A stretch of DNA of 36,119 nt from Clostridiales bacterium (GTDB taxonomy: Bacteria > Bacillota > Clostridia > Saccharofermentanales > Saccharofermentanaceae). The stretch spans positions 1-36,119 of the forward strand of contig JAFZVF010000019.1 of assembly GCA_017617935.1 (NCBI GenBank), in the 5' to 3' direction. The notes under the pieces are model-generated. The model had not been told where the DNA came from and ran no database searches. It saw only the letters and a program-made list of their open reading frames with translations. The translations under genes and the position numbers were made by a program. Every line of letters begins with the position of its first letter. The first letter of the stretch is position 1. Shown here piece by piece: positions 1 through 7,770 of the stretch.

Positions 1-141
1 CACTTATGAAGAAAAGCGAGAAATATTCACGACATTCGTTTTGAGCACACTTAGGAAGGTGCGTTACTGTGATCTTTCGAGCCGGGCAGCGATCCCGATC
101 TTCGGATTATCAGTCAAAGTCTAGGAAATAGCCCATTAATG
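1..141. repeat. Left copy of the inverted terminal repeat
   Basis: Bases 1-141 match the reverse complement of 35971-36111 with two differences that I can find (positions 6 and 136). The left copy is cut by the window edge, so the full repeat is longer. It contains the 3' end of an ORF and the ORF's downstream flank. Identity falls away just after position 141, which I take as the end of the repeated unit. It is most likely one end of an insertion sequence or another multi-copy element. Confidence 0.9.
2..124 (+). CDS. C-terminal fragment of an ORF in the terminal repeat (possible transposase)
   Basis: This frame is open from the window edge to a TAG stop at 122-124, giving 40 residues that start TYEEKRE and end PIFGLSVKV. 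The same C-terminus is encoded on the opposite strand at the right end of the window, with one residue changed (Y to S). A coding 3' end inside a repeated sequence suggests a transposase or similar mobile-element gene. I do not recognise the family from this short piece, and no DDE or HUH motif is visible. Truncated by the window edge. Confidence 0.5.
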   Translation, partial: TYEEKREIFTTFVLSTLRKVRYCDLSSRAAIPIFGLSVKV

Positions 142-180
142 GGACTGATCTGGGGGTATGGGCTCCTATTTCGGATTTTT
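125..180 (+). terminator. Probable terminator after the left repeat ORF
   Basis: GAAATAGCCCA (125-135) pairs with TGGG and CTATTTC (159-172), with a 3-nt bulge, and a T-run follows at 176-180. A perfect palindrome CCCATTAATGGG lies at 132-143. The right copy of the repeat lacks this palindrome, so the hairpin is formed partly by the flank. Confidence 0.45.
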
Positions 181-182
181 AA

Positions 183-1214
183 TCAGCTGATTGCCTTGAA
201 AGCCTTTGTCCAGGCCTCTTTGTCGCTATCTGTCATCTTGAAGTCCTTTTCGACGAGCTTTAGGAAATATTCCGCCTTTGCCTTCATGTGAGGACTCTTG
301 TAAAGGTCAGGCGCGACCTCGTAGTTCCACATCCTGTATATGATCAGATCCTCCAAAGCCGTTGCGCGGTCCTCGTATGCGTTGACCTTCGAGTAGCTGT
401 AGTAGAACCAGATGTCGTCATTTGCGCAGTTGGTGTTGTGAGGCACGTAGTGGTCCGTGCAATAGCAGTTCTCCGAATTCTTCTTGCCGGCCATGTTGTC
501 CGCATAACTCTCACTGTAGGAAAAGCCTTGGGGATTGAGCTTCGCCCACTCTTCATCCTTCAGAAGGCCGTCGTGCTTGAGCTTGAAGTCCACTATGTGC
601 GTGAGTTCGTGCAAAACCGTCGGCACGTTTACGACGCCCTGCTCCAGGACTTCGAGCGTAAGGTAGAGCTCGTCGTCACTGTCGCTCGTAAACGCGGGAA
701 CGCTGCTCCCTTCGATGCCCTCGACCGTTACGGGTCCCGTCAGGTACATTTTCAATATCTTGTGCTTGCCGTACGGGAGCTGTCTTATAAAGCCTTTGGG
801 AAGGGCGTTCAATCCCTCGTCGATCGATCTGAGCGCTATGGCGACGTCCTTTTCATTGGTGTTTACAGCCGCTATTAGCGTCTCGTTCTCATCCTCGAAC
901 TTCGTCCTGACGTCCTTCCCGTAAACGATGTCGATTCCGTATTTGGCTTCCATTTTCGAAACGATCTGCTCCAAGGGATCATCGTCCTTGAGGTCGTATT
1001 TTGAAAGGTCTTCATCAAGATCCAAAGGCTTCGCGGTTGCCTCGGGCACATCTTTGGACTCAGCGGGCGCTTCGGTCGAAACTACCGTCTGGCCTTGTTT
1101 TGCATCCGTTCCCTGAGAATTGGAAGGCGTGGTCTTGTCAGCGCAGGAAGTGAGCAGCAGGCATGCCGTCAAAGAGGCGGCCGCTGCCTTGTTTATGAAT
1201 TTGCATTTCAACAT
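183..1214 (-). CDS. Lipoprotein zinc metallopeptidase (HExxH gluzincin-like)
   Basis: A 343-residue exported lipoprotein. An N-terminal hydrophobic segment ends in the lipobox LTSC (Cys24), followed by a low-complexity Ser/Thr/Glu linker to about residue 65. HELTH at 202-206 is the HExxH zinc site. A Glu in YEDRATALED (about residue 281) is a plausible third ligand, as in gluzincins. The protein is probably tethered outside the cell membrane and cleaves peptides there, but the substrate is unknown. A good Shine-Dalgarno (AAGGAG) precedes the ATG. Just before it, TTGGGG-AGA-CCCCAA can form a small hairpin that might shield the site. It lies about 100 nt downstream of the diguanylate cyclase gene and could be co-transcribed with it. 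The metallopeptidase assignment rests on the motif, not on a full family match. Confidence 0.72.
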   Translation of the reverse strand: MLKCKFINKAAAASLTACLLLTSCADKTTPSNSQGTDAKQGQTVVSTEAPAESKDVPEATAKPLDLDEDLSKYDLKDDDPLEQIVSKMEAKYGIDIVYGKDVRTKFEDENETLIAAVNTNEKDVAIALRSIDEGLNALPKGFIRQLPYGKHKILKMYLTGPVTVEGIEGSSVPAFTSDSDDELYLTLEVLEQGVVNVPTVLHELTHIVDFKLKHDGLLKDEEWAKLNPQGFSYSESYADNMAGKKNSENCYCTDHYVPHNTNCANDDIWFYYSYSKVNAYEDRATALEDLIIYRMWNYEVAPDLYKSPHMKAKAEYFLKLVEKDFKMTDSDKEAWTKAFKAIS

Positions 1215-1313
1215 AAGTTTCTCCTTTTTGGGGTCTCCCCAAGACCGTTATATCCGTCATTAAAAGGTGAAACAAGCGCAGAACTGTGGCGATGCGTTTT
1301 TAGAAAGACGCCG

Positions 1314-2231
1314 TCAGTCGATTCCTTTGGTGGCTTTTTTATTCTCGTACATGAGGCGGTCGGCACGCTGGTACACGTCTGAAAACTTAGAGTCGCCGTA
1401 CCCAAACTCCGCCATTCCCGCAGCTACGACGGGCCCTGTGCCGGAGCGCCTGTTGTCGTTCGAAACGTCGTGGAAGACGCTCATCAGAACGTCACGCTGA
1501 GCGTAATCGTGGCCGGTCAGAACCACCACGAACTCGTCGCCTCCGACCCTGAAGACGGGACTGTGCTGGAACGTTCCGCATATCAGCCTGCTCGCCTCCC
1601 TGATCTCAGCGTCTCCGCTGTTGTGGCCCCTTGTATCATTGGTCTGCTTGAGGTCGTTGATGTCGCACATGACGACCGCAAACCCCAGATTCCTATCTTT
1701 CGCTGCAATGCGCGCATCCAACTGGTCTACGAATTCTTTGAATGCCGTGCTGTTCTTTACGCCCGTCAGTTCGTCCGTCCTCGCCTGAAGCTTGGCGCTC
1801 GCGAGCTTTTTGAGCTGCTCTTCCTTTTCACGGAACTCCGCTTCAACGTTTTCGAGGCAGAAAACGACGTGCTTTTTGTCCCTGCACATCGTCACGACGT
1901 GGCGCATGTGGATGACCTCTCCCGCAATCAAGGCTCTGAATGAAACGGAATAGCTGTGGTTCTTTGCGAGCTTTTCGAGCATCGTATCCTTTTGATACGC
2001 TGCGGTCATGAGTTCCATGTCATCAGGGTGAAGAAAAAGCGCACCGTTCTTCAACGCGTCAGCAAAGAAATCCTCACCCTCGAGCGGGAACTCCGACTTG
2101 CCGTCCTGCTGCGGGATATTGTCGGCAAACACAATGTAATGGCCGGTTTCAATGTCGGCATAGTAAACGCACTGATAATGTTCGGCCAATGAAAATGCTA
2201 TCTGATTCAGCGTGTTTGCATCAATGTCCAC
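1314..2231 (-). CDS. Soluble diguanylate cyclase with N-terminal sensor-like region
   Basis: A 305-residue protein. Residues 20-130 look like a PAS-type sensory region (YYADIETGHYIVF is typical of clostridial GGDEF proteins). After a short helical linker comes a GGDEF domain from DELTGVKN (153-160) to the end. GGDEF at 230-234 is intact, and the magnesium and nucleotide region CDINDLKQTND is present, so it should make cyclic di-GMP from two GTP. The RxxD inhibitory site five residues upstream of GGDEF is absent, so product inhibition through that site is not expected. No signal peptide or membrane segment is seen. It starts with GTG behind a GAGG ribosome site. It is separated from the upstream GH16 gene by a terminator and has its own -10. 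Confidence 0.9.
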   Translation of the reverse strand: MDIDANTLNQIAFSLAEHYQCVYYADIETGHYIVFADNIPQQDGKSEFPLEGEDFFADALKNGALFLHPDDMELMTAAYQKDTMLEKLAKNHSYSVSFRALIAGEVIHMRHVVTMCRDKKHVVFCLENVEAEFREKEEQLKKLASAKLQARTDELTGVKNSTAFKEFVDQLDARIAAKDRNLGFAVVMCDINDLKQTNDTRGHNSGDAEIREASRLICGTFQHSPVFRVGGDEFVVVLTGHDYAQRDVLMSVFHDVSNDNRRSGTGPVVAAGMAEFGYGDSKFSDVYQRADRLMYENKKATKGID

Positions 2232-2280
2232 GTTCTTACCTCGCTATGCTTGCTGCAGTGCGGTGAGTCTCATACTCTTC

Positions 2281-2286
2281 ATTATA
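2281..2286 (-). promoter_or_regulatory. -10 box for the diguanylate cyclase gene
   Basis: TATAAT on the minus strand, about 50 nt upstream of the GTG start and downstream of the GH16 terminator. No convincing -35 box is seen. Confidence 0.45.
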
Positions 2287-2310
2287 CACGCTTTGTTTGA
2301 CAATATAAAA

Positions 2311-2341
2311 TTACCCCGGAGGTCAGCATGCTCCGGGGTAA
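2311..2341 (-). terminator. Intrinsic terminator of the GH16 gene
   Basis: A perfect 11-bp inverted repeat (2311-2321 with 2331-2341, TTACCCCGGAG arm) has a 9-nt loop. On the minus strand it is followed by TTTTAT. It lies 32 nt past the GH16 stop codon. Confidence 0.85.
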
Positions 2342-2372
2342 GTCGTCCTTCGGAAAGGAACAACGGTTTATA

Positions 2373-3719
2373 TCAGATCTCTTCCACCCTGACTTTGGTG
2401 ATGTGGATGGTCGCGGTGTCGCCGTGCTTGCCCATGTTGAACTCGAGGCGGCCGTTGTTGTCGTCCTTTTCCTTCATCTCAAACTCGAAGGTGTACGTCT
2501 TCCAGTCGGTTGGAACGTCGATCGAGGTGTCAGGCAGATACCTTATCCAGCCGGCGTTCGGGGCGGATACGCAGACGATGCACTTTCTAGCCTCATCGGC
2601 CTTGATGTCGAAGGTCACCCTGTACTTGTGGCCCTTGATCATGGGAAGGTCGGGCTGGACCAGCTGGACTGAATATTCTTCGGTTCCGCAGTTGGATGAA
2701 GTTATGATGATCTCGCCGTTCTTTATCTCGGCTGCGCCTACGCCGCCGTTGAAGAGCAGGAACTTCCAGTCGACGTCGTCATCAAGCTTTTCGGGTTTCT
2801 TGAAGTCTCCGTTCCTGATGAAGTTGCCCGTGGAATCAGCCTTGCCGAACTGCTTTTCAGGCTTCTTGACGTTGGTGTCGTAAGAAGGCTTCTGATATAC
2901 GCGGACGTAGTCGATCTCAAATTCGGCCTTGTTAAAGTCGGTCGTCTCATCGGGGTTGCCCGGCCAGTCGCCGCCAACTGCGAGATTCATCTGTACGAAG
3001 AAGGGTTGGTTGAAAGGAGCCGGATAAGGCTTGTCGTCCTCGCCCTGAACCGCGGTGAACCAGTCGTTGACGGTAAGGATCAGCTCGCCGTCCGTGTAGA
3101 AGCGCATTTCGCCGGGTTCCCACTCGACGGAATATTCGTGGAATTTTGCGGAGAAGCTTTCAGCGCCTTCCTTTACGATCGTGCCCTGCTGCTCAGCGTG
3201 GGGCTCGCCGTAGTGGATCGTTGAATATGAAGTGGTCGTGTCGTTGCCTAAAGACTCCATGATGTCGATCTCGCCGCACTTGGGCCACTGACCGTAGAAG
3301 GACTCGTCCTTGGGCATCATCCAGATGGCGGGCCACAGACCCTGTCCCTCAGGAACCTTGGCGGAAACTACTACCTTGCCGTACTGGAAGTCGGTCTTGT
3401 TCTGGCCTGTGACCTTGCCGGAGGTGTAGTAATCCTTGCCGTCCTTTGTGGTCTTGATCGCCTTCAAAACGAGCTTGCCGTCCCTGACGAAAACGTTGTC
3501 CGTGGACGTCGTGTATTCCTGAAGCTCGTTGTTCGTCCAGCCGGGTTCGTGGGGTTCGTAGTTCCACTTCTTCTCGTCCATCTTCTTGCCGTCGAACTCG
3601 TCGCTCCAGAGAAGCTTGTAGCCGTCGATGTCGGGCGTCTTGGTCTTCGTGGCGCACGACGCGGTCGGAAGGATCATGGCGACTGCCATTGCCAGGCTTA
3701 AGATCTTTTTGCTCTTCAT
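2373..3719 (-). CDS. GH16 endo-beta-glucanase lipoprotein with C-terminal carbohydrate-binding module
   Basis: A 448-residue secreted lipoprotein. The signal ends at the lipobox region PTASC (Cys22). Residues 30-275 form a family 16 glycoside hydrolase, opening with LLWSDEFDG and carrying the catalytic motif GEIDIME (Glu150 nucleophile, Asp152, Glu155 acid/base). The spacing resembles laminarinases and lichenases acting on beta-1,3 or mixed beta-glucans. Residues about 295-448 (NFIRNGDF to the end) look like a CBM4/9-type beta-sandwich that would hold the enzyme on polysaccharide. A strong AGGAGG site lies upstream of the ATG. It is divergent from an AraC regulator across an operator-rich region, which suggests substrate-controlled expression. 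Exact substrate is inferred. Confidence 0.92.
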   Translation of the reverse strand: MKSKKILSLAMAVAMILPTASCATKTKTPDIDGYKLLWSDEFDGKKMDEKKWNYEPHEPGWTNNELQEYTTSTDNVFVRDGKLVLKAIKTTKDGKDYYTSGKVTGQNKTDFQYGKVVVSAKVPEGQGLWPAIWMMPKDESFYGQWPKCGEIDIMESLGNDTTTSYSTIHYGEPHAEQQGTIVKEGAESFSAKFHEYSVEWEPGEMRFYTDGELILTVNDWFTAVQGEDDKPYPAPFNQPFFVQMNLAVGGDWPGNPDETTDFNKAEFEIDYVRVYQKPSYDTNVKKPEKQFGKADSTGNFIRNGDFKKPEKLDDDVDWKFLLFNGGVGAAEIKNGEIIITSSNCGTEEYSVQLVQPDLPMIKGHKYRVTFDIKADEARKCIVCVSAPNAGWIRYLPDTSIDVPTDWKTYTFEFEMKEKDDNNGRLEFNMGKHGDTATIHITKVRVEEI

Positions 3720-3818
3720 ATGTGCCTCCTGTTTGTTCTTGTACCCTCTGCCCTCAAAATATCAACTTTAAGTTTTGCGATATTGCTTTTTGATAACCAC
3801 ATTTTGCGTTTTCATGCT

Positions 3819-3846
3819 ATTATGTGTGCAGGCAAACGCTAGACAA
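3819..3846 (-). promoter_or_regulatory. Candidate promoter for the GH16 gene
   Basis: On the minus strand TTGTCT (3841-3846), a 16-nt spacer and CATAAT (3819-3824) resemble a sigma-A promoter, with a leader of about 90 nt. The repeated GTAAAC sites lie immediately upstream. Confidence 0.35.
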
Positions 3847-3880
3847 CAGTTTTAGTCGTTGGATTGCAACCGTAATCTTT

Positions 3881-3986
3881 AGCGTAAACATTTTCAGCAA
3901 AATACTTTACGGAAAAGTTTACTTTTTGAAAAAGTAAACTTCAGCGTAAACATATTCCCCAAAAAAGTTTACGGTTTTGTTTACGC
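3881..3986. repeat. GTAAAC/GTTTAC operator-like repeat array
   Basis: Six exact GTAAAC/GTTTAC hexamers lie at 3884, 3917, 3934, 3946, 3967 and 3979, plus a near copy at 3905. The block is a 62-nt direct repeat (AGCGTAAACAT at 3881 and 3943, TTTACGG at 3906 and 3968, GTTTAC at 3917 and 3979). It also contains a perfect inverted repeat with 13-bp arms and a 1-nt centre at 3915-3941. It fills most of the 321-nt gap between the GH16 and AraC genes, so it is probably a multi-site operator. The rest of the gap (3720-3880) holds only the GH16 promoter candidate and ribosome site. Confidence 0.75.
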
Positions 3987-4040
3987 AACAGATCTGGCCG
4001 CCTTTAAAGCAAAAAGCAAAAGCGTCTATGAGGAGGAACC

Positions 4041-4805
4041 ATGCCAGCCCGCCAGAAGAAGATATCCTATCAGGAATTCCTGCACAGGGAATACGGGCTC
4101 CCCAGGGCGCCGCTGGCACCTGAAATGGACTTCTACGAGACGATCCGCTCGGGGAACCTACGCAAGGTGAAAACGCTTCTCGCAGAGCCTTTTCACGCAA
4201 AAAAGGGCCTTGGCGTGCTCTCGTCAGACAATCTCCAGAACCTCAAATACCACCTGACGATAACGACCGCGCTCGTCGCCCGCTTCTGCATCAGTGGCGG
4301 ACTTTCTCAGGCCGAGGCGTATTCCTTGAGCGACTACTACATCAGGCTCGCGGACGAGGCCAGGACGGCCGAAGAGATCTCAGACATCCATAACGAGATG
4401 TGCCTCCACTACGCCAGGCAGATGCTCGCGCTGCAGCGCAGCAGCGTCACTTCCAAGGCCGTCAGGACCGCGATCGATTACATTTACGAGCACCTTCACA
4501 CGCGCATAACGCTTGAGGCGCTGGCTTCTCTGACGAACCTGTCAGCGCCTTATTTTTCGAGGCTTTTCAAGAAGGAGACGGGCAGTTCGGTCAGCGAATA
4601 CATCCTCTCGAAAAAGCTCGAGACTGCCAAATCGATGCTCGCCTCGTCCTCCTATTCGATCGCTGAGATCTCCGCATCGCTTGCGTTTCCGAGCCAGAGC
4701 TATTTCACGAACGTACTCAAAAAGGACTGCGGCATGACGCCGAAGGAGTACAGGAGCCACAACCGCAACAGCGACTACTACCTGCAGAGGACTTTGATGG
4801 GATGA
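4041..4805 (+). CDS. AraC-family transcriptional regulator
   Basis: A 254-residue regulator. The C-terminal AraC DNA-binding domain (about 138-240) has two helix-turn-helix units: ITLEALASLTNLSAPYFSRL (156-175) and SIAEISASLAFPSQSYFTNV (206-225), followed by the family signature GMTPKEYR. The N-terminal half is not a cupin. It is a helical region with NLKYHLTITTALVARFCI, as in other clostridial AraC proteins of unknown ligand. The start is fixed by GAGGAGG seven or so bases upstream of the ATG. Its position opposite the GH16 glucanase, with tandem GTAAAC sites between them, suggests that it controls the glucanase gene and itself. That link is inference. Confidence 0.93.
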   Translation: MPARQKKISYQEFLHREYGLPRAPLAPEMDFYETIRSGNLRKVKTLLAEPFHAKKGLGVLSSDNLQNLKYHLTITTALVARFCISGGLSQAEAYSLSDYYIRLADEARTAEEISDIHNEMCLHYARQMLALQRSSVTSKAVRTAIDYIYEHLHTRITLEALASLTNLSAPYFSRLFKKETGSSVSEYILSKKLETAKSMLASSSYSIAEISASLAFPSQSYFTNVLKKDCGMTPKEYRSHNRNSDYYLQRTLMG

Positions 4806-4820
4806 CCTTCCAAGAATGCG

Positions 4821-4842
4821 CGCGCATGTTATAATATGCGCG
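4821..4842 (+). promoter_or_regulatory. Extended -10 promoter inside a palindrome
   Basis: TGTTATAAT (4827-4835) is an extended -10 box. It sits almost exactly in the loop between CGCGCAT (4821-4827) and ATGCGCG (4836-4842). A protein bound to that palindrome would cover the promoter. The zinc-ribbon gene starts 35 nt downstream. Confidence 0.6.
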
Positions 4843-4876
4843 GGTTTGCTTCGTGGAATAGGGATAGGGAATAAAC

Positions 4877-6331
4877 ATGTGGAACAGACAACCTAACATT
4901 ACAGGCAGGAACGATCCTTTTTCAAATGCGCCGAGAGGCAGGGAGCGCTTATCTGCCGAATCAGTAAAATGTCCGACTTGCGCAGCCAACATTACCTACA
5001 TGCCTGAGGTTAAGGGCATGATGTGCCGCAACTGCGGAAACATCTACGACGCCGAGACCATGGAAGTCTTGGGATCGTTTGGTACAGGTGGCGAGCACGA
5101 TTACGTGGGCGAACAGGATATCTCGGCAGAAGACAGAAGGCGTCATGAGATCCTCTGCAACAGCTGCGGCGCGCAGCTCATAGCCGATGAGAACACGATG
5201 TCTACGATGTGCCCGTTCTGCGGCTCTCCGGCGCTCATCACAAGAAGGATGACCAGAGAGTTCAAGCCGGACTACATCATTCCATTCAAGATCGACAGGG
5301 ACGAGGCCTCAAAGAACATGATGGCATGGATCTCGTCCAGGAAATACACGCCGTGGGGATTCAAGTCAAAGTGCCGCCTGACCAAGATGACGGCGCTCTA
5401 CGTTCCGTTCTGGCTCCTCGACTGCCACGTCAACACCGAGATGACCGGTACCGGCAAATACGACAGGGGAGCTTCAAAGGTCGTCTATGAGGTCAATTCA
5501 AAGCTGACCTACTATGTAAAGGGCGTTCCTTTTGACGGCGCGACAAAGATCGCAAACAAGCTCATGGAAGCGATCGAGCCGTTCGACTACTCTGAGCTGG
5601 TAAAGTTCGACAACAAGTACCTGCAGGGCTTCTACGCCGACAAGTACGACAAGCGCCCGATAGACCTTGCGGATAAGATGTTCAGTAGACTGGACAGCTT
5701 TTCGGTTGCAGAGACCGACCTCATCGCGAAAAAATACGACGAGTACGAAGCAAGGCCCGAAAAGACCTTCTCCTGGATGAGCGACGTCAAGACGAGATAC
5801 TGCCTGCTTCCCGTTTGGTTCATGACGGTTGAATTCGAAGACCGCCAGTATCAGTTCGCGGTAAACGGACAGACGGGCGAAGCGAGCGGCCAGATGCCGA
5901 CCACTTCCGCCACCGACAAGATGGATTTCTTTAACGAGATGGTCAGCAGCAACTGGAAGTGGATCCCGATAATCACCGCCGTGGTTATTCCCTTTATCCT
6001 GTCGTCAGTCCTGTTCCAGGGTAATTGCAGCGTGAGCGGGTTTAAGACTTTCTGGATAGTGTTCTTAAGCGCTTTGGAGATAATCACCATCGCGTTGATC
6101 GTGCTGACCTTCGTGGGGGCGTTTCTTTCAAAACACATATCGAAAAGGATCCACAAGGTCGCTGACGAGGTCAACGATTACGATAAGGATCCCGGCCTTG
6201 ACCAGTATCTCGATACCACGCAGAAAACCAGTATGAAGGTTGAAGAGAATTACCTCGGCCAGTTCGTTAAAGAAACGAGCGGCAATGGTCCTGATATCCC
6301 GGACAACATCATCAACACGTTCGTCCCTTAA
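4877..6331 (+). CDS. Zinc-ribbon membrane protein of unknown function
   Basis: 484 residues. Two N-terminal zinc ribbons are visible: Cys32, 35, 50 and 53, and Cys94, 97, 112 and 115 (TFIIB or rubredoxin-like knuckles). A long soluble middle region (about 125-350) has no motif I recognise. Two membrane helices follow at about 358-376 and 386-412, then a charged cytoplasmic tail. Proteins of this type are common in Clostridia and are usually annotated only as TFIIB-type zinc ribbon-containing. The role is unknown. Its stop codon overlaps the stop of the convergent GNAT gene by three bases. Confidence 0.75.
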   Translation: MWNRQPNITGRNDPFSNAPRGRERLSAESVKCPTCAANITYMPEVKGMMCRNCGNIYDAETMEVLGSFGTGGEHDYVGEQDISAEDRRRHEILCNSCGAQLIADENTMSTMCPFCGSPALITRRMTREFKPDYIIPFKIDRDEASKNMMAWISSRKYTPWGFKSKCRLTKMTALYVPFWLLDCHVNTEMTGTGKYDRGASKVVYEVNSKLTYYVKGVPFDGATKIANKLMEAIEPFDYSELVKFDNKYLQGFYADKYDKRPIDLADKMFSRLDSFSVAETDLIAKKYDEYEARPEKTFSWMSDVKTRYCLLPVWFMTVEFEDRQYQFAVNGQTGEASGQMPTTSATDKMDFFNEMVSSNWKWIPIITAVVIPFILSSVLFQGNCSVSGFKTFWIVFLSALEIITIALIVLTFVGAFLSKHISKRIHKVADEVNDYDKDPGLDQYLDTTQKTSMKVEENYLGQFVKETSGNGPDIPDNIINTFVP

Positions 6332-6825
6332 AGGTACAGTTCCAGATCTGCGCAGTCCCACTTGCCAAACGGCGTGTCTATCACATGCGCACCGAATTTC
6401 TTGAATCCGACTGATTCATAGCACTTGGCGGCCTTGGGGTTGTTTACGAAAACCCCAAGGTCGACCCTGGTCGCCGTAAGGTTCTCCTTTATGTATCCGA
6501 TCGCGAGCTTCAGGAGCTCCCTGCCGCAGCCCCTGCCGCGCAGTTCAGGATCCACTATGACGAAGCCGATCCTGACGGATGAATCGTCGTTTTCGTTCGG
6601 ATATCTGACGATGAGATGGCCTGTAACATTGTTATCCTCATCGACCATGGTCAGCGGAATGAAGCGCCCCGTGGGGATTGCAGGCGCATAGTTCTCATCA
6701 ACGCTGTACGGCTTTAAAGGGAAGAATCCGTAGCGGTCGGCAGACCACTGGTAGAGTTCTTTTTCAGTCCTGACCCATTTTGCGATGATGGGTGAATCTT
6801 CTCTTTCGTATGCTCTGAGTCTCAT
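6328..6825 (-). CDS. GNAT-family N-acetyltransferase
   Basis: 165 residues covering one GNAT fold. The acetyl-CoA pyrophosphate loop is RGRGCGREL (about 95-103) after beta-4 VRIGFVIVDPELRG. The C-terminal part YESVGFKKFG is also typical. It should transfer an acetyl group from acetyl-CoA to an amine, substrate unknown. It is the last of three consecutive GNAT genes, starting three bases after the stop of the preceding one, so translation is probably coupled. Confidence 0.9.
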   Translation of the reverse strand: MRLRAYEREDSPIIAKWVRTEKELYQWSADRYGFFPLKPYSVDENYAPAIPTGRFIPLTMVDEDNNVTGHLIVRYPNENDDSSVRIGFVIVDPELRGRGCGRELLKLAIGYIKENLTATRVDLGVFVNNPKAAKCYESVGFKKFGAHVIDTPFGKWDCADLELYL

Positions 6826-6828
6826 ATT

Positions 6829-7296
6829 TCAATCCTTCTCGTAAAAAACTATGTCCATCCGGTCGTTTATGTGCTCGATCTTGCCCGTCCGGCGGTAACC
6901 CATCTTCTCGTACAGGTGGAGATTGCCCTCTTCCTGAAGGATCGTGTCAAGGCACCAATGGTCTTTCCCGTAGACCGCCTCGACCGCCCTGATCGCGTCC
7001 TGGGCGTAGCCTAGCCCTCTGTATTCCTTCATTATCCACAAAGGCGAGATGCGCTTCCTTGAGCCGTCCTGCTTGTCGACGACCCTGATGGCGCCTACGT
7101 CTTTTCCCTCAGCCTCTATGAAAAAGTATTTCGTCCACGGCTGCTCAAACCTCGCGATTATCTTGTCAATGCCCTCAGCCGCGGGGCTCATGTCGTAGTC
7201 TTCGTACTTTTTCAAAAGATCCGCAAAAGCTTCCACCTGCATCTTCCAGATGGTCTCCATATCTTCTCTTTTTGCCTGTCTTAAGGTTACGCTCAT
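6829..7296 (-). CDS. GNAT-family N-acetyltransferase
   Basis: 155 residues. The N-terminus VTLRQAKREDMETIWKMQ is the usual GNAT opening. The acetyl-CoA loop is KEYRGLGYAQDAI (around 94-106), and LYEKMGYRRTG is the family's C-terminal strand-helix. Substrate unknown. Its start overlaps the end of the upstream GNAT gene by four bases (ATGA), a sign of coupled translation. Confidence 0.9.
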   Translation of the reverse strand: MSVTLRQAKREDMETIWKMQVEAFADLLKKYEDYDMSPAAEGIDKIIARFEQPWTKYFFIEAEGKDVGAIRVVDKQDGSRKRISPLWIMKEYRGLGYAQDAIRAVEAVYGKDHWCLDTILQEEGNLHLYEKMGYRRTGKIEHINDRMDIVFYEKD

Positions 7297-7745
7297 GATC
7301 TTGTCAGCACCATGCCTTCGCTGGATGCAGTAAATCCGAGGCTCTCATAGAGCGGCCTTCCCATCGTGGTCGCGTCCAGGCTGATCTCCGTCGCGCCCCT
7401 ATTCCATGCGTCATCGATAAGCATCTCGCACATCTTGCGCGCGATGCCCTGACGGCGGTAAGTGCTCCTCGTGTAAACGTTCATGAGGTGCGCCCTTTTG
7501 CCCGTCGGGTGCGAAAACGTGGGCATTATCAACATGTAGCTCATCGACGCGCACCCAATGACTTCGCCACCTTCGATCGCAAGCACGGTCGTCTGGTCGC
7601 CATCCAGAAAATATTCGCGGCTCTCCTTCACGAACTCGTCCGAGTACTGATAGTCCGCGGGCAGGTCGTTTACGACCTTGAGCATTTCAAGGCGGTTGTC
7701 CATCATAAGTTCTATATCGTCTTTTGTTGCAATTCTGATTTCCAT
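7293..7745 (-). CDS. GNAT-family N-acetyltransferase
   Basis: 150 residues. IRIATKDDIELMMDNR opens the fold. The acetyl-CoA loop is YRRQGIARKMCEML (about 95-108), preceded by the MNVYTRSTYR strand, and LYESLGF is near the C-terminus. It is the first of the three-gene GNAT run. The three proteins differ enough that they are not simple recent duplicates. A 104-nt gap containing a strong inverted repeat separates it from the methyltransferase gene upstream. Confidence 0.9.
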   Translation of the reverse strand: MEIRIATKDDIELMMDNRLEMLKVVNDLPADYQYSDEFVKESREYFLDGDQTTVLAIEGGEVIGCASMSYMLIMPTFSHPTGKRAHLMNVYTRSTYRRQGIARKMCEMLIDDAWNRGATEISLDATTMGRPLYESLGFTASSEGMVLTRS

Positions 7746-7770
7746 GTTATTTCCTTATTCAACTCGAGCT

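Noticed and set aside
288..878. A 196-codon open frame opposite the metallopeptidase gene
   Set aside because: Low-complexity Val/Arg-rich translation and no ribosome site. The opposite strand has a signal peptide and an HExxH motif.
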